A stretch of 13,775 nt of DNA from JBMNRY01 sp050944915 (GCA_050944915.1 JBMNRY010000057.1:1-13775), one strand, 5' to 3'; counted from the stretch's first letter, positions 6,420 through 13,775 are shown. Notes: generated from the letters alone by a model not told the origin. Numbers and translations: made by a program.

Positions 6420-8054
6420 TTAATCATCGTCATCATCATCGGGCCGTGGCCAACCTCCCATAGGAGGTTGAGGGGGCTCCTGGGGAGGTGGTTGGAGCTC
6501 AGGTTCCGGAGTAGGCTCTGGTTCAGGAGTAGGTTCCGGTTGCGGCGCTGGTTCCGGTGTTGGGGCTACTTCCGGAGCAGGTGTTGGTGCTGGAGCGGGC
6601 CTGGGTGCAGGTCGCCGCGGTGTCGGCGCCTGGCGAGGAGCAGGCTCTTCGGGAACCTCCATCAAAGGCTGGACGTTAATCTGGGCTTCCGGTTGATTTA
6701 GGCCCATGGTATAGGCCCAGGAGACATGGTGACGTCGGTCGGCCACATGATTATCATGGACGGCAAAGGCCACATGGTAGATTTCTCCCGGCACAAAGGT
6801 ATGATCATCGGGATTCCCGGTGTCCAACTCCCGGCGGAGTTCTACCACCCAGCGACCATCCCGATAGGAGCCATTGGCCATGATATCGGAGGCGCTACCT
6901 TCCGGTTCCCGCAGAAGGGTCTTGGGCAAAATATCTCCTGTCTGCCAGTTACCATCGGAACTGAAGGGAGCCGTATTCTCATCCCGTATCAAATGGAATA
7001 AGACTCGATTCCGTTCCATCTCCTCCCGCCGGGCCGCTCGAAAACCCATCTTCTCCTCGTTAAACATGTGCTCGGGAGCAGCAGTGGCTGTGACAAAAGA
7101 AGAACGACCATCATCGATGAAGCGATCTTCCAACACATAACCGTCCACCCCATAACCCACAGGGTTAGAGCGGGCCGCCTGCCAATGCCACAAATCGAGG
7201 AATTGACCCTGCTTCTTCAAGGAGGCCAATTCTTCTTCGGAACGGACCTGGTTCCAATGTTCCCCTTCATCGTCCTGCCGGCTGATCAATAAGTATTTGC
7301 CCAATCGTTCCTTATCCCGGCCTTCCTGTCCCCAAAAGGCATCGGACTGGACCTCATCGGCTGGTACAGCCGCTGGCATCCCCGGCAAACTGTTATGGCA
7401 GGTGATAAAGCAACCGGCGGAAGAAAAGTCGGCACCGGCCCCTTCCGAAGCGGGGATGGTCCTCCCCCCCGTCAAAAGGAAAGAAACCTGGTCTTGGTAA
7501 CTTGGTTCTGCCCCTGGTCGAGGTCCACCGGCGCTCTGCCACTCTTCACCATCGAAGCGCCAGAGGGTATGGTAGGTACCCGGATCCCGATCATCCCAAG
7601 CTAAACGCATATACAAATAATCTTCATCATAGGCAGCCTTGATCTCCAAATCGATGGTCGACGCTAAACCGGAAATGGGCTCCCCTTCCAAATCCTTGGA
7701 AGCCACCAAGGCAGCCCCTAAAGATTTTTCTTCATCACCGTGACAGCTTTGACATGATTGACCCCCTAAGGTCTGTTGCGATGCCACGTGTTCTTCTCCT
7801 ACTAACCACTCCCAAGAAACTTGACCGGGGTACCATAGGGTCGTCGTAAAACCGTCGATTTCTTCCCAGTCACCAGGAAATTCGAAGAGTTCCTGGGGTT
7901 TGACCTCCAACACTGTTTCTATGGCCGGCCGGGTCGGCTCCTCCGCCGCCTCCGGTTCCGCCAGTTGGCGATTCCCCATCCAGTAGGCGGCCATGACTCC
8001 GCCGGCGATGAGAACCCCCAGGACAATGGGTATTATCCGACGCCTATCACCCAA
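6420..8054 (-). CDS. Membrane-anchored EB_dh-domain cytochrome c-like protein with Pro-rich acidic tail
   Basis: A 544-residue exported haem protein resembling the ethylbenzene dehydrogenase-related (EB_dh, haem-binding) family of anaerobic respiratory systems. Residues 1-5 are basic and 7-26 form a signal anchor (IIPIVLGVLIAGGVMAAYW). A canonical haem-c site CQSCH lies at 101-105 and a second, non-canonical C-X3-C-H (CFITCH, 215-220) follows. The beta-rich EB_dh-like body extends to about residue 455. Residues about 467-538 are a PAP/PEP/PTPEPE repeat tail, ending in six aspartates. The TTG at 8054 is chosen because GGGAGGG (8062-8068) stands 7 bases upstream and the basic-hydrophobic anchor then begins at once; the TTG at 8105 has no ribosome binding site. 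It follows ddh by 73 bases. Electron-transfer role is inferred from the haem motif; the partner is not in the window. Confidence 0.82.
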   Translation of the reverse strand: MGDRRRIIPIVLGVLIAGGVMAAYWMGNRQLAEPEAAEEPTRPAIETVLEVKPQELFEFPGDWEEIDGFTTTLWYPGQVSWEWLVGEEHVASQQTLGGQSCQSCHGDEEKSLGAALVASKDLEGEPISGLASTIDLEIKAAYDEDYLYMRLAWDDRDPGTYHTLWRFDGEEWQSAGGPRPGAEPSYQDQVSFLLTGGRTIPASEGAGADFSSAGCFITCHNSLPGMPAAVPADEVQSDAFWGQEGRDKERLGKYLLISRQDDEGEHWNQVRSEEELASLKKQGQFLDLWHWQAARSNPVGYGVDGYVLEDRFIDDGRSSFVTATAAPEHMFNEEKMGFRAARREEMERNRVLFHLIRDENTAPFSSDGNWQTGDILPKTLLREPEGSASDIMANGSYRDGRWVVELRRELDTGNPDDHTFVPGEIYHVAFAVHDNHVADRRHHVSWAYTMGLNQPEAQINVQPLMEVPEEPAPRQAPTPRRPAPRPAPAPTPAPEVAPTPEPAPQPEPTPEPEPTPEPELQPPPQEPPQPPMGGWPRPDDDDDD

Positions 8055-8127
8055 AACATATCCCTCCCGCTGATTTTTTTTGGGGTCTAACCCTAATTTA
8101 ACCAAGGGGAGGGCGGTTCATGTACGA

Positions 8128-9015
8128 CTAGACTAAGGATCTAATCCAAGTTTTCCGTTCGCCGGGGAGGAAATCGATGATGGGGATTTCCACCAGGGTA
8201 TAACAACCAGGAGCTTGCCTCACAGCGGCCCGGGCCGCAGCAACCATGATTTGGGAGGTTAAAGCCGGGTTGTTGATCCGCATTTCCCAATGGAAGAGCT
8301 GATTATGGGTCGCTCCAGAGACTCCTTTCCGTTCTAAAGACACACCGTGGCCTACATCGATGAGCTCCTTCACATTTTCCACTGCAAAAACCCGGGTCTC
8401 ATCGTTGACAAAGTAGGGATCTGTCTTGACCGCGTCTTCCACCTGGGCAAAATCGGCCCCCTCCTCCAGTTCCACATAGACCATCCGCCGATGGACTCCG
8501 GTGCCCAGAGGGATAGTCAAGGAGACGGCATCCCGAACCCCCGGTAATCCCTTGACGACGGTAGAATGACCCATACTCATGCCTGGACCGAAATTGGTGT
8601 AGGTGATCCCCCGGGGAGCCATAAATTCCAACATCCCCCGGATCATAGAATCGGTACCGGGATCCCACCCGGCTGCGATTACGGCCACCCGGCCTTCTTT
8701 TTGGGCCAGGGAGTCTAGTTCCTCTCGTACATCGGCCAATTGGCCGTGGATATCATAACTATCAACGGTATTTATCCCCCGTTGCAAATATTCGCGCGCG
8801 TAGGCCGGTGCACTGCGACTAGGCACCGTCAGCAGGGCCACATCAACATGACCTAAAGCGGCCACATCGGTCACCACAGGGATGGAAGGCAACTTTTCCT
8901 CCCCGGGATGGCGGCGGATAATGCCGACCAATTCCATATCGGGGGCTCCTTGCACAGCTTCTACCGCCGCCCGTCCAATGTTTCCAAAACCTACAATGGC
9001 AACCTTGATCGCCAT
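8128..9015 (-). CDS. ddh: meso-diaminopimelate D-dehydrogenase
   Basis: NADPH-dependent enzyme interconverting meso-2,6-diaminopimelate and L-2-amino-6-oxopimelate plus ammonia, giving a one-step route to the lysine and peptidoglycan precursor. The 295-residue protein has a Rossmann GFGNIG (9-14), Arg34-Arg35 at the position expected to bind the NADP phosphate, TVDSYDIHG (83-91), the family signature AGWDPGTDS (115-123), NFGPGMSMGHS (141-151), ATHNQ (235-239) and a terminal INNPALTSQ. This is close to the family type known from Symbiobacterium thermophilum. The ATG at 9015 has AAAGGAG 7 bases before it. It lies between the terminator of the thiamine-binding gene and the EB_dh gene; no clear promoter was found in the roughly 75 bases available. 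Confidence 0.94.
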   Translation of the reverse strand: MAIKVAIVGFGNIGRAAVEAVQGAPDMELVGIIRRHPGEEKLPSIPVVTDVAALGHVDVALLTVPSRSAPAYAREYLQRGINTVDSYDIHGQLADVREELDSLAQKEGRVAVIAAGWDPGTDSMIRGMLEFMAPRGITYTNFGPGMSMGHSTVVKGLPGVRDAVSLTIPLGTGVHRRMVYVELEEGADFAQVEDAVKTDPYFVNDETRVFAVENVKELIDVGHGVSLERKGVSGATHNQLFHWEMRINNPALTSQIMVAAARAAVRQAPGCYTLVEIPIIDFLPGERKTWIRSLV

Positions 9016-9090
9016 CTTCCCTCTCCTTTCCCTCGTGTCATCATGGCCTTCCTTTTCGTGGCCCGCCGTTTATTCTCCTGCCCTAGGACC

Positions 9091-9121
9091 AAAAGAAAAA
9101 CCCCGGGTCCAAGCCCCGGGG
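9091..9121 (-). terminator. Rho-independent terminator of the thiamine-binding-like gene
   Basis: On the minus strand CCCCGGG, a seven-base loop and CCCGGGG (arms 9115-9121 and 9101-9107) are followed by TTTTTCTTTT (9091-9100). It begins 15 bases after the stop codon and is the clearest terminator in the window. Confidence 0.92.
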
Positions 9122-9136
9122 CCAGTGGAACATCTT

Positions 9137-9376
9137 CTATACACGGGCGTTCGTAATGGTCACCACCATCGATACTTCTCCACTTTGTTCCAAAGCCATA
9201 TCAAAGAGGTCCTGCAGACCCTGCCAAACCGACTGGGCATCGCCGGTTATATAAGTACTCACAGGTCCCACATCATAGGATAGATTAGCCCCATCTAAAG
9301 CAGAAATACAATTATTGATCACCTGGTCGGCCTGACCACTCTCTAAGGGATAGAGGGCTACTTCCGCTGAGATCAA
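9137..9376 (-). CDS. Thiamine-binding protein, MTH1187/YkoF-like
   Basis: A 79-residue protein of the small ferredoxin-like-fold family that binds thiamine or its pyrimidine (MTH1187/YkoF-like). Seen: MISAEVALYPLESG at the N-terminus, the YDVGPVSTYITGD segment (34-46) that is characteristic of the family's beta2-beta3 region, a helix WQGLQDLFDMALEQSG and a last strand VVTITNAR. The frame is open to a TTG at 9397, but AAAGGAG (9386-9392) stands 9 bases before the TTG at 9376 and the family normally starts with MI.AE. It is monocistronic, with its own terminator; no thiamine transport gene is adjacent. The ligand is inferred from the family only. Confidence 0.82.
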   Translation of the reverse strand: MISAEVALYPLESGQADQVINNCISALDGANLSYDVGPVSTYITGDAQSVWQGLQDLFDMALEQSGEVSMVVTITNARV

Positions 9377-9397
9377 CGACAACAACTCCTTTCCCAA

Positions 9398-9853
9398 ATC
9401 TCATCGATCTCAGCATCTCCCCTCCCCCCCAGCTTTATACACCCCTTGGCCCCGATTCCCAGCCACCCAAGTACTCGGCCCTTTGAAGAAAAACCTTAAG
9501 AGTCCTTAATATCGTCTTGCAAAAGACCGGTCTACTATCCCTACCCATGGGCGATGAACATCACCGATGATCTGCCTTGTCTTTTCGCCGTCTTATCAGC
9601 GGAATACCCCTCAGACCATTCATTTTTTGCCAGTCCGGCAACTAAAATATTAATAATCTCCGACCAAGGCCGGTCCCAGAATCAGATTACAGAGTGTAGA
9701 CTTCTTTATCCACCGCGGGTTTTCAAGCTCCACTTTCATAGTCCATCGAGGACCGGCGCCTGAACCTTGACCCTTGCTGAGCTCCCTTTGCCTTTTCTCT
9801 ATTAGGAAGTGTTGTAACTGGTCCGCAACCCACAATATTTGCTAAGAAGGGTG
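9398..9853. other. Divergent intergenic region without a supported gene
   Basis: Roughly 450 bases between the thiamine-binding-like gene (leftward) and the DUF4097 gene (rightward), so it should hold two divergent promoters. Seen: a perfect 10-base palindrome AGACCGGTCT at 9524-9533, a 5-bp hairpin TTGCC/GGCAA at 9627-9641, and an A+T-rich patch around 9641-9660. Near the DUF4097 gene a TTGACC lies at about 9767 without a good -10 at standard spacing. Short open frames here (including a 61-codon one on the minus strand) have no ribosome binding site and no recognisable composition. No tRNA or known small RNA was seen. Confidence 0.5.
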
Positions 9854-10714
9854 ATGTCCTTGAATAAAAACAAGAGGCGAACCATCCTGATGGTCCTCCT
9901 GCTTACGCAGGGATTAGTCCTGCTGGGTATTCTCCTCTCTTTACGCAGTTTCGGAAGGGAGCAGTTCTTCGGGACTTACCAATTCCAGGCCCAGGAAGAG
10001 CGGATCCTTGCTGCTAAGGGACAACTGGAGATCAATAATCCCTTGGGTTCCATCACCATCCAAGGCACATCCCGGGAAGATATCTTCCTGCGGAGTCACA
10101 AAAGGGTCTTTGGAAGGAAGGAAGCCGAAGCGGCGGCAGCCTTGGAACAACTACAGATCGTCGAAGAGATCATCGATGACCTCCTCATCATCCAAGTCCT
10201 CCCTCCCCAAGGAGAAAGTCGGGACCAGGTCCATTTGGAACTGGAGATCCCGATTCGGACCAACCTAGATATTAACAGTTCACTGGGCCAGGTGACCGTC
10301 GCCCATCTGGAGGGAGACAGCCGTATCCGGGCTCAACTGGGAGAAGTGGAAGTGACCGATATGGAAGGCAATCTTGATATCCAAGGGGGCATGGGTATTA
10401 TCCGTTTGCGGGACATCAAAGGAAAGGACTATCTACGCTTGCAAGCCAATATGGGCTCCATCGACTTCACGGGACAATTGGCCACGGAGAATTGGCTGGA
10501 AGCCAATATGGGCCACATCAGCCTTAACATCCCCCGGAGTTCCGCTTTCACCATCGGGGCCATCTACCCCATGGGCAACTTGGAACATGATTTTCCCTTT
10601 ACGGGTCAGGAGACCTCCCATCGGCTCCAAGGCCAGATTGGTCAAGGTCCGATTCAGGGCCAGTTAGAGATTATATCTAGTATGGGTGAAATCTCGATCA
10701 AAGGGAGTGATTAA
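9854..10714 (+). CDS. Membrane-anchored DUF4097-type beta-repeat protein
   Basis: A 286-residue protein with a basic N-terminus (KNKRR), a membrane helix at about residues 11-30 and a long extracytoplasmic beta-rich region resembling DUF4097/adhesin-type right-handed beta-helices. A motif of the form x-[LM]-G-x-[IV] recurs: NPLGSI 62-67, SSLGQV 142-147, AQLGEV 160-165, GGMGII 178-183, ANMGSI 198-203, ANMGHI 217-222, YPMGNL 238-243, SSMGEI 275-280. The central copies are 18-21 residues apart, fitting one coil each. The ATG at 9854 is used; the TTG at 9860, with AAGG 9 bases upstream, is an alternative that removes two residues. Function unknown; such proteins are often linked to envelope-stress operons. 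The next gene follows after one base. Confidence 0.78.
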   Translation: MSLNKNKRRTILMVLLLTQGLVLLGILLSLRSFGREQFFGTYQFQAQEERILAAKGQLEINNPLGSITIQGTSREDIFLRSHKRVFGRKEAEAAAALEQLQIVEEIIDDLLIIQVLPPQGESRDQVHLELEIPIRTNLDINSSLGQVTVAHLEGDSRIRAQLGEVEVTDMEGNLDIQGGMGIIRLRDIKGKDYLRLQANMGSIDFTGQLATENWLEANMGHISLNIPRSSAFTIGAIYPMGNLEHDFPFTGQETSHRLQGQIGQGPIQGQLEIISSMGEISIKGSD

Positions 10715-10715
10715 C

Positions 10716-11078
10716 TTGTCGGATCGATCCTTGGTCCCCGTCCTCGCCTTCTTTTTTCCTTTAGCTGTACTTGGCCTTTGTTTTGCCTACTCCTTAGCCA
10801 TGCGTTACCTCACCCACCGGGAAAGGATGGCTATGATCGACCGGGGAATGGAGCCTCCCTATGTTCCCAAGGATCCAACGGAGCTTTTGCGGCGGGGAAC
10901 GGTCACGGCCCTTATGGGCCTCGCCCTCCTCATCGGCCTAGGCACCATGGGCCTGGGGCCTTGGCTCTTGGGGGGGCTACTTCCCCTCTTTGCTGGGCTA
11001 GCCATGCTAATCTCCTATTATCTCAGTCTATCTACCGTAGATGATGACGAGGAGCCAATAAAACAGGTGGAGGCATAA
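10716..11078 (+). CDS. DUF6249-type small membrane protein
   Basis: A 120-residue membrane protein with a helix at about residues 6-28, a conserved-looking cytosolic motif THRERMAMIDRGMEPP (33-48) and a hairpin of two helices at about 62-80 and 84-104. The C-terminus is acidic (VDDDEE). The RERMAMI.RGM signature is that of the DUF6249 family, of unknown function. The start is TTG at 10716, with AAAGGGAG (10700-10707) 8 bases upstream, only one base after the preceding stop; a longer GTG start at 10686 would overlap that gene and has no better site. Tight coupling suggests it works with the DUF4097 protein. Its stop codon lies in the loop of the terminator that follows. Confidence 0.82.
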   Translation: MSDRSLVPVLAFFFPLAVLGLCFAYSLAMRYLTHRERMAMIDRGMEPPYVPKDPTELLRRGTVTALMGLALLIGLGTMGLGPWLLGGLLPLFAGLAMLISYYLSLSTVDDDEEPIKQVEA

Positions 11079-11090
11079 CCTCCACCTTTT
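11066..11090. terminator. Bidirectional terminator between convergent genes
   Basis: GGTGGAGG (11066-11073), loop CATAA, CCTCCACC (11079-11086) is a perfect 8-bp stem. Rightward it is followed by TTTTCTAACT; leftward by TGTTTTATT. It sits exactly between the stop of the DUF6249 gene (inside the loop) and the stop of the MFS gene, so one hairpin can serve both transcripts. Confidence 0.88.
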
Positions 11091-12239
11091 CTAACTAATT
11101 TCCCTCGTCGCCGGCAAGGTAGGGGTAGGACGCCTCAGCAGGTAGACTTGGACGCCCATAGCCAGGAAGACAACGATAGCACAAAACAAGAAGGGCGTCT
11201 GAAGGGAGAAACGATCGGCCAAAAGACCCCCAAGGACAGGACCGATAAGCATACCAACCCCTAAGAAGGTCTCATGGTAACCTGCTTTGTGCCCTTTTTC
11301 GTCTTCACCGTCCTGGCAATAGAAGAGACTGGAAAAATAGGTCATACCGACACATAAGCCGAAAAGGAACAGGCCGATAGCAAAACTGAGAGCACTCTGT
11401 GCCCGCCAGAGGATCAGAAAACCGAAAATGCCGATGGACTGAAGCACCAAGAGGGGCCCAGGGCGATAGGGCCAGCCAGAAAATCTTAGCAAGAATAAGA
11501 AGACAACAAACCAGCCGCCGTAGAAAATGGCCAGCAGAACACCGATGGTCGAGGAGCTAAATCCATGGGCCAAACCGATTTTGGGAAAAAGCATCCGGAG
11601 TAAACCGACGGCGATAAAATTGGCGACGTTGGCCAACCACCCCACATAAACCCAAGGGGAAATGACCTCCAGATCATCATTTGTTTCAACCACCTCTTGG
11701 ACCGGCGGCTCAGCCACCTTGAGGATGAGAGCCATAATTAAACCGATGATAAAAACTCCGAACAAAACGGCACCGACCATGCTCCATGCTAGCGCCCAAC
11801 CGGTCACCAAGGGACCCACAAGCATACCAATGCTGAAGGCGATATTGAAACGCCCCAGACGTTGAAGCAGTTCATCCCCATGGGCACCATCACCGACCCA
11901 GGCGGAGATTAAAGGCCAGAAAATAGCTGCTGTGATGCCGGCCACCAGGTAGGATAGGGAGACAAACTCCAAACGGGTAGGGCCCAAAAGGAGCAGCAGG
12001 GCCACTATTTTCAAGGCACAAGCCAAAAGCAACAATCCTCGGCGACCAACCCGATCGGAAAGACGGCCGAAAAATACACTAAAAATAATTTTCACCCCGT
12101 AATGGGCGGTGCCGATGGCACCAATGAGAAAAGCCCGTTCCGTGGCCATGGCTGCCGCCAGAGATCCAACCAAAAAAAAGACCCCCTGGGCCAGGTCCAT
12201 GAGGCATGCGGCGAGAAACATCGGTGTCTTAAATACCAT
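11091..12239 (-). CDS. MFS transporter
   Basis: A 382-residue major facilitator superfamily permease with about 12 hydrophobic segments. The motif-A loop between helices 2 and 3 is seen as GRLSDRVGRRG (58-68), and a matching GxxLGGLLADRF lies after a helix in the C-terminal half. A charged central loop (about residues 178-195, VQEVVETNDDLEV) separates the two six-helix bundles, and another acidic/basic loop (QDGEDEKGHK) lies in the second half. Substrate cannot be read from the sequence; drug or metabolite efflux is possible. The ATG at 12239 directly abuts the TAA of the upstream flavoprotein gene (TAAATG), with AGGAGGG 6 bases before it, so the genes are co-translated. The transcript ends at the bidirectional terminator. 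Confidence 0.9.
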   Translation of the reverse strand: MVFKTPMFLAACLMDLAQGVFFLVGSLAAAMATERAFLIGAIGTAHYGVKIIFSVFFGRLSDRVGRRGLLLLACALKIVALLLLLGPTRLEFVSLSYLVAGITAAIFWPLISAWVGDGAHGDELLQRLGRFNIAFSIGMLVGPLVTGWALAWSMVGAVLFGVFIIGLIMALILKVAEPPVQEVVETNDDLEVISPWVYVGWLANVANFIAVGLLRMLFPKIGLAHGFSSSTIGVLLAIFYGGWFVVFLFLLRFSGWPYRPGPLLVLQSIGIFGFLILWRAQSALSFAIGLFLFGLCVGMTYFSSLFYCQDGEDEKGHKAGYHETFLGVGMLIGPVLGGLLADRFSLQTPFLFCAIVVFLAMGVQVYLLRRPTPTLPATREIS

Positions 12240-13481
12240 TTACATCCCTCCTGCACTCCAACCCGCCAATCGGCCTGTGGAAAAGGCCGCCTGGAGATTA
12301 TAACCACCTGTAATACCATCGATATCTAATACTTCCCCGGCGAAATAAAGGCCGGAAATTAGTTTCGACTCCATCCGCCGGGGATCCACCTCCCGGACAC
12401 AAACTCCCCCCGCGGTGACGATAGCCGCCGCCAAAGGTAGACTTCCGGTGATCTCCACAGGGAGTTCCTTCAAAACGGAAACTAAGCGGGCCCGTTCCTC
12501 CCGGTTGACCTGATTAGCCGTCTTGCGGGGATTCAAACCCGCCTCTTCGATGATCACCGGGATGAGGGCTTTCGGAAGTAGATCATCGAGACTATTGTTC
12601 AGCTGTTTGCGACCGTGTTTTTGCAAATCCCGCTGCACTCGCCGATCAAGGGTCTCCCTGTCCAAGGCCGGTTTCAAATCGATTAACAAGTCTAAAACCC
12701 GTCCCGGGCTCTGCAACCAATAATCAAGGGCTTCGCGGCTGATGGTCAAAACGATAGGTCCACTGACGCCAAAATGGGTGAAGAGCATTTCGCCAAATTG
12801 GGAAGCTAAGATCCTCTGCCCTGCCCGGAGGGTGACCTGGACATTCCGCAAACTCAACCCCTGCAACCCCCGAACCCAAGGGGTGCTGGCCCGCAAGGGC
12901 ACCAAGGCAGGGCGTAGAGGTATCACCCGGTGACCGACGGCTTGGGCCATACGGTAACCATCACCGGTGGACCCGGTGCCGGGGTAAGAACTGCCTCCGG
13001 TGGCCAGGATGACCCGGGAGGCCAAAACCTCTCCCCCATCGGTGCGCACCCCGACCATCTGCCCACCTTCGACGATTAACTCCCGTACTGGACAGTGGTA
13101 TTCAATTTCCACCCCTAGGTTTTCCACCCAACGTCGCAGAGCATCGACCACTTGCTGGGCATCATCGGAACGGGGGAATACCCGACGCCCCCGCTCCACC
13201 TTCGTCGGCACACCGAGGGCATGGAAGAATTCGATGAGATCATGGTTGTTAAAACGGGCAAGGGCACTATAAAGAAAGGAGCCGTTACCGGGATATCCGG
13301 CGATCAATTCCTCTAACTCCCCGGCATTAGTCAAATTACAACGACCTTTGCCGGCGATCTGCAGTTTACGCCCCGGTTCCCCCATCTTCTCCAACAGGAG
13401 GACTTGGCTGCCCATTTCCGCAGCACTGCCGGCAGCCATTAGGCCTGCGGCTCCGGCTCCCACAACAACGACTTTCCCCAT
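12240..13481 (-). CDS. BaiN/HI0933-family NAD(P)/FAD-dependent oxidoreductase
   Basis: A 413-residue flavoprotein of the HI0933/YhiN/BaiN family. Seen: the N-terminal FAD-binding GAGAAG (8-13) with Glu31 as likely ribose ligand, the family signature GRKLQIAGKGRCNLTN (37-52), ATGGSSYPGTGSTGDGY in the middle, and the C-terminal LYFAGEVLDIDG followed by GGYNLQAAFSTG that closes the flavin site. Members are poorly characterised; some reduce bile-acid intermediates in gut clostridia, which is not implied here. The ATG at 13481 has GGGAGAGGG about 7 bases upstream and lies 15 bases after the stop of the ACT protein. It is followed without a gap by the MFS gene. Confidence 0.92.
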   Translation of the reverse strand: MGKVVVVGAGAAGLMAAGSAAEMGSQVLLLEKMGEPGRKLQIAGKGRCNLTNAGELEELIAGYPGNGSFLYSALARFNNHDLIEFFHALGVPTKVERGRRVFPRSDDAQQVVDALRRWVENLGVEIEYHCPVRELIVEGGQMVGVRTDGGEVLASRVILATGGSSYPGTGSTGDGYRMAQAVGHRVIPLRPALVPLRASTPWVRGLQGLSLRNVQVTLRAGQRILASQFGEMLFTHFGVSGPIVLTISREALDYWLQSPGRVLDLLIDLKPALDRETLDRRVQRDLQKHGRKQLNNSLDDLLPKALIPVIIEEAGLNPRKTANQVNREERARLVSVLKELPVEITGSLPLAAAIVTAGGVCVREVDPRRMESKLISGLYFAGEVLDIDGITGGYNLQAAFSTGRLAGWSAGGM

Positions 13482-13496
13482 GGAATGGCCCTCTCC

Positions 13497-13775
13497 CTAT
13501 AGATTATAAAGATCGTCCTCGTCGATCAAACCGACACCTAGCTCCTGTAAAGCGGGAATGGCCTGCTCCACATTCTCGATGCGGACGATGACTAGGGCAT
13601 CGTTTTCCGCCTTCTCCACAAAGGCATACATATATTCCACATTTAGCTTTTGCCCTTCGATAGCTTCCAATACGCCGGCCAACCCCCCCGGTTCATCGGG
13701 CACCCGCAGGGCCAAAACCTCGGTGATCCTGACGGCAAAGCCCTGCTCTTTCAGCACCCCATGGGCTTTGACGGG
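13497..13775 (-). CDS. Tandem ACT-domain protein (N-terminus beyond window)
   Basis: The C-terminal 92 residues of what should be a protein of about 140-145 residues with two ACT domains; the frame is open to the right edge, so the 5' end is missing. Seen: the end of the first ACT repeat (PVKAHGVLKEQGFAV), then a full second repeat with TEVLALRVPDEPGGLAGVL, NVEYMYAFVEKAENDALVIV and a final LGVGLIDEDDLYNL. The EYMYAFV and DEPGGLA elements are typical of the stand-alone amino-acid-binding ACT proteins commonly found next to phenylacetate-CoA ligase genes. It probably senses an amino acid (often aromatic or branched). A GTG at 13757 is not the true start, because family similarity continues upstream of it. 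Confidence 0.87.
   Translation of the reverse strand, partial: PVKAHGVLKEQGFAVRITEVLALRVPDEPGGLAGVLEAIEGQKLNVEYMYAFVEKAENDALVIVRIENVEQAIPALQELGVGLIDEDDLYNL

Noticed and set aside
6423..6660. Tandem repeat or CRISPR-like array
   Set aside because: The repetition is explained by PEP/PTPEPE codons inside a coding frame; there are no regular spacers.
6468..6701. Arg/Phe-rich plus-strand frame opposite the EB_dh gene
   Set aside because: Its repetitive RFRSR composition is the complement of the Pro/Glu repeat coding sequence.
8055..8105. Longer TTG start for the EB_dh protein
   Set aside because: It has no Shine-Dalgarno sequence; the TTG at 8054 has an excellent one and begins directly with a basic signal anchor.
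9650..9835. 61-codon minus-strand frame in the divergent gap
   Set aside because: No ribosome binding site, no recognisable domain, and it spans the expected promoter region of the DUF4097 gene.

Overview
The window looks like about 13.8 kb of chromosome from a Gram-positive, Firmicutes-type (Bacillota, Clostridia/Limnochordia-like) bacterium. The reasons are strong AGGAGG-type ribosome binding sites, very frequent TTG and GTG starts, Rho-independent terminators with U-tracts, a meso-diaminopimelate dehydrogenase of the Symbiobacterium kind, an AtpZ/AtpI-like protein, a DUF4097 plus DUF6249 pair and a membrane-anchored EB_dh-type cytochrome. The lineage is an inference from gene families and sequence style. 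I see no insertion sequence, CRISPR array, tRNA, rRNA or prophage gene.

Layout: almost everything is on the minus strand, so transcription runs from high to low coordinates. (1) 13775 to 11091: a tandem-ACT protein (N-terminus beyond the window), a BaiN/HI0933-type flavoprotein and an MFS transporter, tightly packed and ending in a bidirectional terminator. (2) 9854-11078, the only plus-strand genes: a DUF4097 repeat protein and a small DUF6249 membrane protein, convergent with region 1. (3) 9376-9137: a small thiamine-binding-type (MTH1187/YkoF-like) protein with its own terminator, separated from region 2 by a divergent intergenic stretch of about 480 bases. (4) 9015-6420: meso-diaminopimelate dehydrogenase and a haem-c EB_dh-domain protein with a proline-rich, acidic tail, then a terminator. 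(5) 6227-2988: UPF0173 metallo-hydrolase, a homocysteine S-methyltransferase-domain protein, an intercistronic terminator-like hairpin, endonuclease III, a 66-residue unknown protein and an AtpZ/AtpI-like protein, then a short terminator. (6) 2695 to 1: mtnP, mtnA and mtaD, a methylthioadenosine (MTA) salvage operon whose last gene runs off the left edge.

Functional reading: regions 5 and 6 hold parts of the methionine/SAM cycle. The MTA phosphorylase homologue carries Asn and Gly where human MTAP has the two purine-selecting aspartates (D220, D222), and it sits with an MTA/SAH deaminase. Together they suggest that MTA is first deaminated to methylthioinosine, which is phosphorolysed to hypoxanthine and methylthioribose-1-phosphate and then isomerised by MtnA. 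The 230-base leader before mtnP contains nested inverted repeats and an alternative arm that could pair with the Shine-Dalgarno sequence. It matches no riboswitch class I know and is the best candidate here for something undescribed. The homocysteine methyltransferase also carries a shortened C-terminal region that looks like a decayed pterin-binding domain.
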